Part shown: positions 1 to 6,834 of the stretch, piece after piece
Position numbering within the stretch: position 1 is the stretch's first letter
Layout: each line of letters begins with the position of its first letter
Assembly: GCA_959605275.1 (NCBI GenBank)
Contig: CAUHFD010000041.1
Coordinates: forward strand, 1 to 15,339
Reading direction: 5' to 3'
Length of the DNA stretch: 15,339 nucleotides
Source: an uncultured Eubacteriales bacterium
Lineage (GTDB): Bacteria; Bacillota; Clostridia; Oscillospirales; Ruminococcaceae
Notes under the pieces: generated by a model
What the model was told of the DNA's origin: nothing
The model's input: the letters and a program-made list of their open reading frames with translations, nothing else
The model's database searches: none
Position numbers and translations under genes: made by a program

Positions 1-79
1 AACGATAAGTTGTAGCCCCTTTTACTGGAGAAACCGAGGACAGGTGTATCGCGTGTTGCTTGTCAAGACGAACGACTAT

Positions 80-109
80 CGACAACCCGCGTCGCAACGC
101 GGGTTGTCG
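80..109. repeat. Perfect 13-bp inverted repeat (hairpin 1 of GC-rich block)
   Basis: The left arm is 80-92 (CGACAACCCGCGT), the loop is CGCA, and the right arm is 97-109. All 13 pairs are Watson-Crick, mostly G:C, so the hairpin should be very stable as RNA on either strand. No T-run follows on either side. Confidence 0.85.
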
Positions 110-118
110 GGTGCGGTT

Positions 119-164
119 GGGATGGAGGGGTCGTCTCACTGATGTGAGACGCGTCCCCTCTCCC
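119..164. repeat. Long imperfect inverted repeat (hairpin 2 of GC-rich block)
   Basis: The pairing is GGGA (119-122) with TCCC (161-164), GAGGGG (125-130) with CCCCTC (155-160), and CGTCTCAC (132-139) with GTGAGACG (144-151) around a TGAT loop. The interruptions are a TG bulge and a T/CGT internal loop. About 18 pairs in total. Confidence 0.8.
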
Positions 165-247
165 AGAGCGTTGTCGACTTTATGGACACGCTCATTAAAG
201 TTGTTATTATGAAAAAACGAAAAGAGGCTCGCAGGAAAACCATCATT

Positions 248-628
248 TTATAAAATATTCTTAAAGATTGGCAGTTCAGATTCCCAAACATGTTCAATCA
301 TGGTAATTGTTTCATTTATTTTTGAACAAAATTCCGCGGTATCTTGATATTGTATCAAAAATTTTAATTCGGAGATTGATTGATTTATGGTGTCGATTTC
401 ATTGTGCTTGACATACAGCAAAAGCCATTTTTCTTTCTCATCCCATTTTTTTTGAATATTTTCTGATTCTTTTACTGCTTTTTCAGTATCTCCCTCCATA
501 GCGGCTTGTTCGGCAGCAAGCAGATATTCTTTCATCTGTGTTTTCATATGATAGGTATTCATAATGCCCATTGTACTGAGCATTGCAACTAAAATAAACA
601 GAACAGATATGATTACGGCACGATTCAT
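248..628 (-). CDS. DUF4363 family small membrane-anchored protein
   Basis: This is a 126-residue protein with one N-terminal hydrophobic segment (about residues 4-24) and then a charged, mostly helical region rich in Glu, Lys and Gln. That layout suggests a membrane anchor with a helical domain outside. It matches DUF4363, a family of unknown function commonly found beside DUF421 genes in Clostridia. It lies directly downstream of the DUF421 gene, with stop and start regions almost touching, so the two are very likely cotranscribed. I chose the ATG at 628. An ATG at 640 also exists, but it abuts the AAAAAGGA ribosome binding site with no spacing, whereas 628 sits 12 bases away and gives a typical N-terminus (MNRAVIIS). 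The family assignment is from sequence character. The function is unknown. Confidence 0.78.
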   Translation of the reverse strand: MNRAVIISVLFILVAMLSTMGIMNTYHMKTQMKEYLLAAEQAAMEGDTEKAVKESENIQKKWDEKEKWLLLYVKHNEIDTINQSISELKFLIQYQDTAEFCSKINETITMIEHVWESELPIFKNIL

Positions 629-649
629 AGCAATGATCATTCCTTTTTA

Positions 650-1321
650 TTATATTGATTTTGTGACAACGTATTCTTCGCCGGACTCATTAATGGTCAT
701 TAAAAAAACATCTTTTACATCTAAATTTTTTGCTTTTAATTTTCTTCCCAGCCAATCCATCGAAAAACCGAATATTTCCAAAGCAGAAGAAATAACTGTG
801 CCGTCGCTGATTACGACGAGAGGCGGTTTTTTATCGGTACCGTTTATGCCCAGCATTTCCGGGGTAATTGTCTGAGCTGTATATTTTTGCAGCACGCTGA
901 CCTTTCCCGTTGTTTCTACAATAGCATAATTGACGTCTTTGATATCAAATATTCCATTTTCCCGCAGCGCTTCCATTAAATCATCGATGGAAAATCGCAG
1001 TTTTTTCAGTTGTTTTTGATTGATAATACCGTCTTTTATGATAACCACAGGATTTCCGGAGAAAAAACCTCGAAATCGTTTGCTTCTCAGTGACAAAGCG
1101 GAGACGGCAAATTCAAACATAACAAGTGCCAAAATAGGAACTGCTCCCAGTATCATAGGAATATTCGTGTCTTCGATGGGAAGAGCTGCAATATTAGAAA
1201 TGAGAATGGTTGTGACAAGTTCAGATGGCTGCAATTCTCCCAGTTGTCGTTTTCCCATGAGTCTCATACAAAAAATAACAAGAAAATAAAGCAATACAGC
1301 CCGGATAAATACTACTAGCAT
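650..1321 (-). CDS. DUF421 (YetF-type) membrane protein
   Basis: This 223-residue protein has three predicted N-terminal membrane helices (about 2-22, 32-48 and 55-78). The DUF421 signature GKRQLGELQPSELV starts at residue 23, and a soluble C-terminal domain runs from about 85 to 210. Known relatives include YetF and YdfS of Bacillus and the '2Duf' protein of heat-resistant strains. These have been linked to properties of the spore inner membrane, but their biochemical role is not settled. An AGAGGA ribosome binding site 9 bases upstream supports the start. The gene runs opposite to the germination operon beginning at about 1.5 kb and heads a two-gene unit with the DUF4363 gene. A spore-membrane role is inference from family and neighbours. 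I see no clear sigma-G or sigma-F promoter in the spacer. Confidence 0.92.
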   Translation of the reverse strand: MLVVFIRAVLLYFLVIFCMRLMGKRQLGELQPSELVTTILISNIAALPIEDTNIPMILGAVPILALVMFEFAVSALSLRSKRFRGFFSGNPVVIIKDGIINQKQLKKLRFSIDDLMEALRENGIFDIKDVNYAIVETTGKVSVLQKYTAQTITPEMLGINGTDKKPPLVVISDGTVISSALEIFGFSMDWLGRKLKAKNLDVKDVFLMTINESGEEYVVTKSI

Positions 1322-1497
1322 GGTGGATATTCCTCTTTTCCTTTGGTTTTGTGCATGATATTTTCAGTATTTCCTTTTTGCTTTGAATTATCAGAGCAAT
1401 AGTGGTAACAATGAATATAGATAATGTTTGTGAATTGTTCAGTGGGCATGAGATGTACAAATTTCAGAAATGTTCCACAGAAGGGTATGAGACTAGT

Positions 1498-3033
1498 ATG
1501 TTTCGATTTTTCAAAGATAAATTACAGTACATGAAGGCAGAACGGCAGGTCAGCCGATCACCTGAACTTCCCGAAACAAGTAGTAAGCTAACGGAAAACT
1601 TAAATGATAATCTGATTACAATTATGGAGAAATACCGTAATTCTTCCGATTTTTTAAAAAGAGAAATTTTGTTGGACGGTCATTCTGTGGCAATATTGGC
1701 TGATGAGGGAATGATTGATCTGCAAACCATGACAGAGATGATATTCGAACCGCTTCAGCAAGCAAAATTTTCTTCTCAAACAACACCGACGGATATCTAT
1801 GATTACATTGAGCAAAAAATTATCATTGGTATCGATGTAACCGATGTCTATGATTGTGAAAGTGTTTTCAGCTTTATTATGTCGGGATTCGTTGTTATTC
1901 TAATTGACGGCTTGTGCAAAGGAATTGCGGTAGGTGTACAAGGCTTCCAATTCCGTTCCATTTCAGAGCCATCGAGCGAGATTAATCTGCGTGGATCCCG
2001 GGAAGGATTTACGGAGCCGATTCGAATTAATCTCACCATGATTCGCCGTCGTATCAAATCGCCGGATATGAAGTTTGAGCTGTTTAAAATTGGAAAGGTC
2101 AGTAATACCGATGTATGCATGGTATACATGAACAGTAAAGTGTCCGATAAATTGCTGAGGGAAATTAGGCATAAACTGCGGAACATCGATATGGATATCA
2201 TTCTGGAATCGGGGTATATTCAGCCTTTTTTACAGGGCAGCCCATGGTCCTTTTTTTCTGATGTAGGGACAACGGAACGTCCGGATACTCTTTGCGCCAA
2301 AATTTGCGAGGGAAGAGTAGGAATTTTAGTGGACGGTACGCCGTTCGCGTTGATCGTTCCGTATTTATTTAATGAGAATTTTCAAAGTATTGATGATTAT
2401 TGCCACAAGCCGTATTTTGCTACCTTTATACGCTGGATCAAGTATATTTCCTTTTTTACAACCATTTTGCTGCCCGGCGTCTATGTTGCTGTCGGGACAT
2501 TTCATCCTGAACTGTTTCCACATGCACTGTTGTTTAATATTGCGGCGGCGGAAGAAACGACGCCGCTGCCGTTGGTTTTAGAGGCGCTGGTCATCCATTT
2601 TATTTATGAGATTATGCACGAGGCAGGATTACGTCTGCCGCGTCCGGTCGGACATGCAGTAAGCATCGTGGGCGGATTGGTAATCGGCGATGCTGCGGTG
2701 ACAGCAGGGCTAATCGGGGCGCCGATGGTTATGGTAGTTGCTTTGACTGCTATTAGCTCTTTTGTCGTGCCGTCCTTGTATGAATCGGTATCAATACTTC
2801 GGTTTGGATTTATTATTATCGGCGGAATATCGGGACTTTACGGGATTACCCTGGGGCTTGCCTTTCTGTCGGTTAATCTCAGCAAGTTAAACAATTTCGG
2901 CGCACCTTATTTGGCTCCGTTATCCCCTTTTAGCCTGAAAGCAATGAAAGATGTTTTAATTCGGGCCGGTTGGAACCGATTGAGTAAATCTAATGCGAAA
3001 ATACAGGATTTTAAAGGGGTCGATATCGATTGA
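1498..3033 (+). CDS. gerAA: Spore germination receptor A subunit (GerA/GerKA family)
   Basis: This is a 511-residue GerA-family protein, the A subunit of a nutrient germinant receptor in the spore inner membrane. The N-terminal soluble half contains the NSSDFLKRE-type segment seen in this family. The membrane half begins near residue 310 (FIRWIKYISFF) and carries the typical GVYVAV, REAG-like 'HEAGLRLPRPVG' and 'AVSIVGGLVIGDAAV' stretches. It ends in the family's 'PYLAPLSPF...KDVLIRAGWNR' tail. The frame stays open upstream to a GTG at 1402 and an ATG at 1411, but neither has a good ribosome binding site. The ATG at 1498 follows AAGGG at a 12-base spacing and gives a normal GerA N-terminus (MFRFFKDKL). 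It is the first gene of an A-B-C operon. The symbol is family-level only; the germinant is unknown. Confidence 0.95.
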   Translation: MFRFFKDKLQYMKAERQVSRSPELPETSSKLTENLNDNLITIMEKYRNSSDFLKREILLDGHSVAILADEGMIDLQTMTEMIFEPLQQAKFSSQTTPTDIYDYIEQKIIIGIDVTDVYDCESVFSFIMSGFVVILIDGLCKGIAVGVQGFQFRSISEPSSEINLRGSREGFTEPIRINLTMIRRRIKSPDMKFELFKIGKVSNTDVCMVYMNSKVSDKLLREIRHKLRNIDMDIILESGYIQPFLQGSPWSFFSDVGTTERPDTLCAKICEGRVGILVDGTPFALIVPYLFNENFQSIDDYCHKPYFATFIRWIKYISFFTTILLPGVYVAVGTFHPELFPHALLFNIAAAEETTPLPLVLEALVIHFIYEIMHEAGLRLPRPVGHAVSIVGGLVIGDAAVTAGLIGAPMVMVVALTAISSFVVPSLYESVSILRFGFIIIGGISGLYGITLGLAFLSVNLSKLNNFGAPYLAPLSPFSLKAMKDVLIRAGWNRLSKSNAKIQDFKGVDID

Positions 3034-3071
3034 CGCTGAAAGCCAACACCGCATGAAAAGGGGAATAGACA

Positions 3072-4181
3072 TTGGAAAAAAATCGAATCAGCATCATACA
3101 ATTGGTACTGCTGTTGTTTTTATCACGAGCATTTGTTATCTTAACCTATGTGCCCGGTATCGGAAACAGTTTAAGCGGTGCGTCTATTTTGTTTGGAAAT
3201 ATTATCGGCTATGCTGTTGTTCTTTTGTTTTTTGTGCCGTTAATTATTATGGCGAAAAAATATCCGGAACGCTCGTTGGTAATGAATTTAAGCTATGCGT
3301 TTTGCCGTTTAGGTCCGTTTATTAGTTTAATTTATTATCTTTTCATTGTCCTGCTTGCGTCCAATACACTTGCTCATTTTCAATTTTTTATGGTGAATGC
3401 AGTGTTTACCGAAGCAAATGTATGGGTGATTATTTTGCCGATTATGGCGGTAGCTGTTTATGCCGCCTATATCGGTATTGAAGGAATTTCACGCTCCGGT
3501 TTTTTGGTGATGATCGGATTTACGATTGCTTTTTTGTTTATTGTGTTTTCATCGATACCGAATGTAGAAATGGTGAATGTCAAACTTCCTGTCAATGGCA
3601 GACTGCGGGAAATTGCTTTGAGTGCTTACGGAGTGGTGTCCAATACCGTGGAGGTATTGTTGTTTTATTTGCTGCTTCCGTATTGTAAAAGCAAAATCAA
3701 ACCGGGTGTATTTGGGCTGGTGATCAGCCTGACGGTGTTGACCGAGCTTGTTACTTTTTTTATCGTGTCGGTGCTCGGAGATTTTGCAGCATCTCAGACG
3801 TTCCCATTCTATGCGCTTGCATCTATGTCAGAACTTTCTATTTTTCAGAGGCTCGATGCACTGCATATGGGTATTTGGGTGTTTGTTGCGTTTATTAAAT
3901 TATCCTTATTGATTTTTTTGGCAACGGAAATTTTAAAGTTTATCACTCCGAAAAATAAGAGCGGAAACCCATATCATCGGATAAGCTTGTTGATTACCTC
4001 GGTTTTGATATTGGGGTTTGCTGTTCCTGCCTGCTATCATATCGAGTGGTTACGGATTTTATATCGGATATTATATAGCGGTATCCCGGTAATTCTTCTG
4101 GGGGTTATCATCCCAATGATTGTTTTATGGCGGATTCATATACTGAAAAAGAAACAAACCTTAAAAAGGAATGATGGTTAG
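3072..4181 (+). CDS. gerAB: Spore germination receptor B subunit, permease-like (GerB family)
   Basis: This 369-residue, almost entirely hydrophobic protein has about ten predicted membrane helices. It matches the endospore germination permease family, which has an amino-acid-permease fold. In Bacillus the B subunit is thought to form the germinant-binding site and has been implicated in early ion release. The gene starts with TTG, well placed 8 bases after AAAAGGGG at 3057-3063, giving the familiar 'MEKNRISIIQL' start. It follows the A subunit by 38 bases. Its TAG stop is immediately followed by the ATG of the C subunit (TAGATG), which suggests translational coupling. Nothing looks truncated. 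The ligand cannot be told from sequence. Confidence 0.94.
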   Translation: MEKNRISIIQLVLLLFLSRAFVILTYVPGIGNSLSGASILFGNIIGYAVVLLFFVPLIIMAKKYPERSLVMNLSYAFCRLGPFISLIYYLFIVLLASNTLAHFQFFMVNAVFTEANVWVIILPIMAVAVYAAYIGIEGISRSGFLVMIGFTIAFLFIVFSSIPNVEMVNVKLPVNGRLREIALSAYGVVSNTVEVLLFYLLLPYCKSKIKPGVFGLVISLTVLTELVTFFIVSVLGDFAASQTFPFYALASMSELSIFQRLDALHMGIWVFVAFIKLSLLIFLATEILKFITPKNKSGNPYHRISLLITSVLILGFAVPACYHIEWLRILYRILYSGIPVILLGVIIPMIVLWRIHILKKKQTLKRNDG

Positions 4182-5387
4182 ATGAGCAAAAAAATGGGAT
4201 TGTTTTTGATAACTGCCTTGCTTTTTTTGTGCAGCGGATGCATTCCTTCGGTAGAGCTGAATGAGCGGGCTATTGTTCAGGCAATCGGCGTGGATACCGT
4301 AAAAGGTGGATATCGTGTTTCTTTGCAAATATTTTCTCCCGGTGGGGGAGACGGGCCGACTGAAATTAATGCCGGTCAACAAAATGCAAAAATGATCACG
4401 GCGGAGGGGAAAACCATTTCGGATGCCATTCAGCAGGCGACGCTGGAACAGGGAAGACAGATTTTCTATGGGCACAACCGTCTTTTGGTAATTGGAGAAT
4501 CAACCGTAAAAAAGGGAATATCCGATATTCTTCCTTTTTTTAATTCAGGCTATCAGTCACGCCCAAGTATCAATGTCATGGCAGCGGAGGGGACGGCGGA
4601 AGGAATATTAAGTGCAAATATTCAGCAGGGTATCATACCGGCAGAGTCTTTAGAAAAAATGGTGGAAAATTACAGTGAAAACGGCAGTGTCATGCAAACA
4701 AAATTAATGGATGTCATTAGATCATTTTATAATGAGTCCCGATGCGTTACTCTTCCAAAAGTTGCGTTGACCGGAGCGAATACAGACAAAGACTCTTCCG
4801 AAGAAGCAGATCAACAGATTGAAAAAAGTCATTTGGTGATGATAAAAGGTTCTGTGGTTCTTAAAAACGGAATATCGGTTGGAAATTTAGATGAAGATCA
4901 GACGCGCGGATTGGTGTGGATGTCTGACCATGTAAAAGAAACCCTGCTGGTAATTCCTTATCGGAAAAGCACGAATGAAGAAGCCGAACAGGTATCGCTT
5001 AATATTTACAGCAGCAGAACAAAAATTACTCCGGAGATCAGAAACGGAAAAATGCTTTTTCAGGTGACCGTTCATGCTGTCGGAAAAATCAATGAGATGA
5101 GCTTAAAAACACAGTTTTCTTTTTATGAGGATGATCTGATTCAAATTGAGCAAGCGGCGGAACAAACGATACGCAATCAGTGTGAGTCTGCATTTTCCCG
5201 TGTTGCATTGGCTTATCATGCCGATGTTTTGAATTTCGGCGCCAGGATTAAACAGAAAAGTCGGGAACAGTGGAAAAAAATACAGGATAACTGGCCGGAA
5301 AAAATTTCCGATGTTTCTTTGAAATATGATATTCATGTAGATGTGGACCGTTTGGGATTACAAACGAATGATAAGCAAGCACAATGA
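4182..5387 (+). CDS. gerAC: Spore germination receptor C subunit, lipoprotein (Ger(x)C family)
   Basis: This 401-residue protein has a lipoprotein signal peptide: positively charged SKK, a hydrophobic core, then a lipobox ending CSGC with the lipidated cysteine at residue 20. The -3 residue is Cys rather than the usual Leu, a mild departure. The mature N-terminus (ELNERAIVQAIGVDT) is the classic start of Ger(x)C proteins, which sit on the outer face of the spore inner membrane as the third receptor subunit. The C-terminal 'FGARIKQKSREQWKKI' stretch also fits the family. The ribosome binding site AAAAAGGA lies inside the end of the B gene. The operon ends here, with a strong terminator just after the stop. 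Confidence 0.95.
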   Translation: MSKKMGLFLITALLFLCSGCIPSVELNERAIVQAIGVDTVKGGYRVSLQIFSPGGGDGPTEINAGQQNAKMITAEGKTISDAIQQATLEQGRQIFYGHNRLLVIGESTVKKGISDILPFFNSGYQSRPSINVMAAEGTAEGILSANIQQGIIPAESLEKMVENYSENGSVMQTKLMDVIRSFYNESRCVTLPKVALTGANTDKDSSEEADQQIEKSHLVMIKGSVVLKNGISVGNLDEDQTRGLVWMSDHVKETLLVIPYRKSTNEEAEQVSLNIYSSRTKITPEIRNGKMLFQVTVHAVGKINEMSLKTQFSFYEDDLIQIEQAAEQTIRNQCESAFSRVALAYHADVLNFGARIKQKSREQWKKIQDNWPEKISDVSLKYDIHVDVDRLGLQTNDKQAQ

Positions 5388-5393
5388 TCATTG

Positions 5394-5436
5394 AAAAATC
5401 AGCTGCAAAGCGAATTTGCTTTGCAGCTGATTTTTT
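5394..5436 (+). terminator. Rho-independent terminator of the germination operon
   Basis: A perfect 18-bp stem (5394-5411 with 5418-5435) encloses the loop GAATTT. Its core is TCAGCTGCAAAGC and the right side ends in six Ts. It lies 6 bases after the C-subunit stop. The A-rich left flank means it may also work on the other strand, but no leftward gene ends here. Confidence 0.93.
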
Positions 5437-5514
5437 ATTGCCTTGCATCGGAGCGCGCATAATAAAATGGTTCTTTTAAGACTTCATCTATTGGTCTTTT
5501 CGGATTGATATGGC

Positions 5515-5542
5515 TTGCTTTTTATGAAAAATACGGTATAAT
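5515..5542 (+). promoter_or_regulatory. Sigma-A-type promoter of nadA
   Basis: The -35 box is TTGCTT (5515-5520) and the -10 box is TATAAT (5537-5542), with a 16-base spacer. It lies after the Ger terminator and before nadA, so transcription would begin near 5549. That leaves a leader of about 160 bases before the nadA start. Confidence 0.65.
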
Positions 5543-5548
5543 AGTATC

Positions 5549-5711
5549 AAAAGCTGTCAGGCAGTTTTTTTAGTGGTGATAAGCATTGGATAGGGTTTGT
5601 TTGTTGCTTATCCGGCATCGTTTTCATTTGCTGTGTTTGACGACGGATTTGTTCTGTTTTTATATTTATACCGCATCATATATCAAAGTTCAGAGAGGAA
5701 TGTTCATAAAG
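5549..5711 (+). promoter_or_regulatory. Long 5' leader of nadA with stem-loop
   Basis: The 5388-5711 gap between genes holds the Ger terminator, a promoter, and this leader of about 160 bases. An 8-bp perfect stem pairs GATAAGCA (5578-5585) with TGCTTATC (5605-5612) across a 19-base loop. A T-run lies at 5565-5571 just upstream. The frame of nadA is open back to a TTG at 5586, which has a GGTGA-like site before it, so a leader peptide cannot be excluded. I recognise no known riboswitch here. A regulatory function is inference. Confidence 0.35.
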
Positions 5712-6623
5712 ATGAAAAAAGAGCTTCAGCAAAAGATTCAACAATTAAAACAGGAAAAGGATATCGCCATATTGGCACATAGTTATCAGTCGGTTGATAT
5801 TTTGGAAATCGCTGACCAGACAGGGGATTCCTTTAAGCTGAGTGTCGTTGCAAAGGATATGCCGCAAAGCACCGTGGTTTTATGCGGCGTTCGTTTCATG
5901 GCGGATACGGTCAAGATTCTATCTCCCGAAAAAACAGTGATTCTGCCAATGGCTGAAGCGACCTGCCCGATGGCAGAGCAGATTGATCCTGCCCGTGTTT
6001 TAGCGTATAAAAAAGAACATCCCGATCATAAAGTAGTAGCTTATGTCAATACAACCACCGAATTAAAGGCAGTTGCTGACGTTTGTGTCACTTCCTCCAG
6101 TGCGCTCAAAATTGTGAGCAATCTGGAAGAAAAAAATATTCTGTTTATTCCCGATAAAAACCTTGGTTCGTTTATCCAAAAACAACTTCCCGAAAAGAAT
6201 ATTGTTTTGTGGGATGGGTACTGTCCGGTACATAATGCGGTTGCTGTTGACGAGTGTAAAGCGGCGGTGGCGCTGCATCCGAATGCCAAAGTACTGATGC
6301 ATCCGGAATTACCTGCTGAGGTGCTTCAATTTGCGGATGTGATCGGCTCGACTGCAGATATTATTCGATATGCTTTAGACAGCCAAGATGATTGTATTGT
6401 CGGCACGGAAAATGCGGTGAGAAATTATTTGGCGGAGATGCGTCCGGACAAGCAGTTTTATCTTTTGTCGAAGGGGCTCATTTGCCCCGATATGCGGATG
6501 ACCACTTTAACCGATGTTTACCATGCAATGCTTGGGCAGGGAGGTCAGGAAATATGTCTTGATGAAGGAGTACGGTTAAAGGCAAAACACGCCATTGACG
6601 AAATGATTCGACTTGGCAGATAA
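5712..6623 (+). CDS. nadA: Quinolinate synthase NadA
   Basis: This 303-residue NadA condenses iminoaspartate with dihydroxyacetone phosphate to quinolinate in de novo NAD synthesis. The three cysteines expected to hold its oxygen-sensitive [4Fe-4S] cluster are present: Cys58 in LCGVRFMA, Cys171 in DGYCPVHNAV and Cys258 in LICPDMRMTTL. Other conserved pieces are LAHSY (residues 21-25), VNTTTE (112-117), HPE (197-199) and GTENAV (231-236). I chose ATG 5712, 12 bases after AGAGAGGA; the ATG at 5700 abuts that site with no spacing. A possible extension from TTG 5586 is hydrophobic and unlike known NadA N-termini. nadB and nadC, usual partners in a nad operon, are not in this window, and nadA stands alone between its own promoter and terminator. 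Confidence 0.97.
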   Translation: MKKELQQKIQQLKQEKDIAILAHSYQSVDILEIADQTGDSFKLSVVAKDMPQSTVVLCGVRFMADTVKILSPEKTVILPMAEATCPMAEQIDPARVLAYKKEHPDHKVVAYVNTTTELKAVADVCVTSSSALKIVSNLEEKNILFIPDKNLGSFIQKQLPEKNIVLWDGYCPVHNAVAVDECKAAVALHPNAKVLMHPELPAEVLQFADVIGSTADIIRYALDSQDDCIVGTENAVRNYLAEMRPDKQFYLLSKGLICPDMRMTTLTDVYHAMLGQGGQEICLDEGVRLKAKHAIDEMIRLGR

Positions 6624-6631
6624 TAAAAAAG

Positions 6632-6667
6632 AAACCGTCAGGCGGCTGTGGCTGTTTGACGGTTTTT
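6632..6667 (+). terminator. Rho-independent terminator of nadA
   Basis: AAACCGTCA (6632-6640) pairs perfectly with TGACGGTTT (6657-6665) across a 16-base loop and runs into five Ts (6663-6667). It starts 8 bases after the nadA stop codon. Confidence 0.88.
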
Positions 6668-6771
6668 GCATAATCATGTTGTGTATTAATTCATTGAAAT
6701 GAAAAAACTCACTGAAATCAGATTGATTTTAGAATGATTCTTATAAATTGTGCAGGATTTTGAAAAAACAC

Positions 6772-6800
6772 TTGCAAAAACTGAATAGAGCGCATATAAT
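6772..6800 (+). promoter_or_regulatory. Sigma-A-type promoter of the aminotransferase gene
   Basis: TTGCAA (6772-6777) and TATAAT (6795-6800) are separated by the ideal 17 bases, 34 bases before the gene's start codon. The leader is therefore short, and the gene is transcribed separately from nadA. Confidence 0.75.
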
Positions 6801-6834
6801 AAATAATAGAGAAATTGTTCGGGAGGATATATGG

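Larger units (their letters stand above)
1..195. other. GC-rich block with three consecutive stem-loops, identity unknown
   Basis: This stretch is clearly richer in G and C than the AT-rich DNA that follows it. It folds into three adjacent hairpins. The first (80-109) is a perfect 13-bp stem with a CGCA loop, left arm CGACAACCCGCGT. The second (119-164) is a long stem of about 18 paired bases with two small interruptions, capped by CGTCTCAC-TGAT-GTGAGACG. The third (166-193) has 9 bp with one bulged T. None is followed by a T-tract on either strand, so they are not ordinary terminators. One frame stays open on each strand, but I recognise no protein in either. It may be a dispersed intergenic repeat, the edge of a mobile element, or a structured RNA. 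The left boundary lies outside the window. Confidence 0.5.

Noticed and set aside
80..193. Hairpins of the left block as transcription terminators or a group II intron domain
   Set aside because: No T-tract follows any stem on either strand, and I could not match the sequence to a domain V catalytic hairpin or an intron-encoded protein.
564..875. Rightward open frame across the DUF4363/DUF421 genes
   Set aside because: It is antisense to two well-supported genes, has no ribosome binding site and no family resemblance.
5586..5711. NadA extension from TTG 5586
   Set aside because: The 42 extra residues are hydrophobic and unlike NadA N-termini, while a good ribosome binding site serves the ATG at 5712. 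Kept only as a possible leader peptide.
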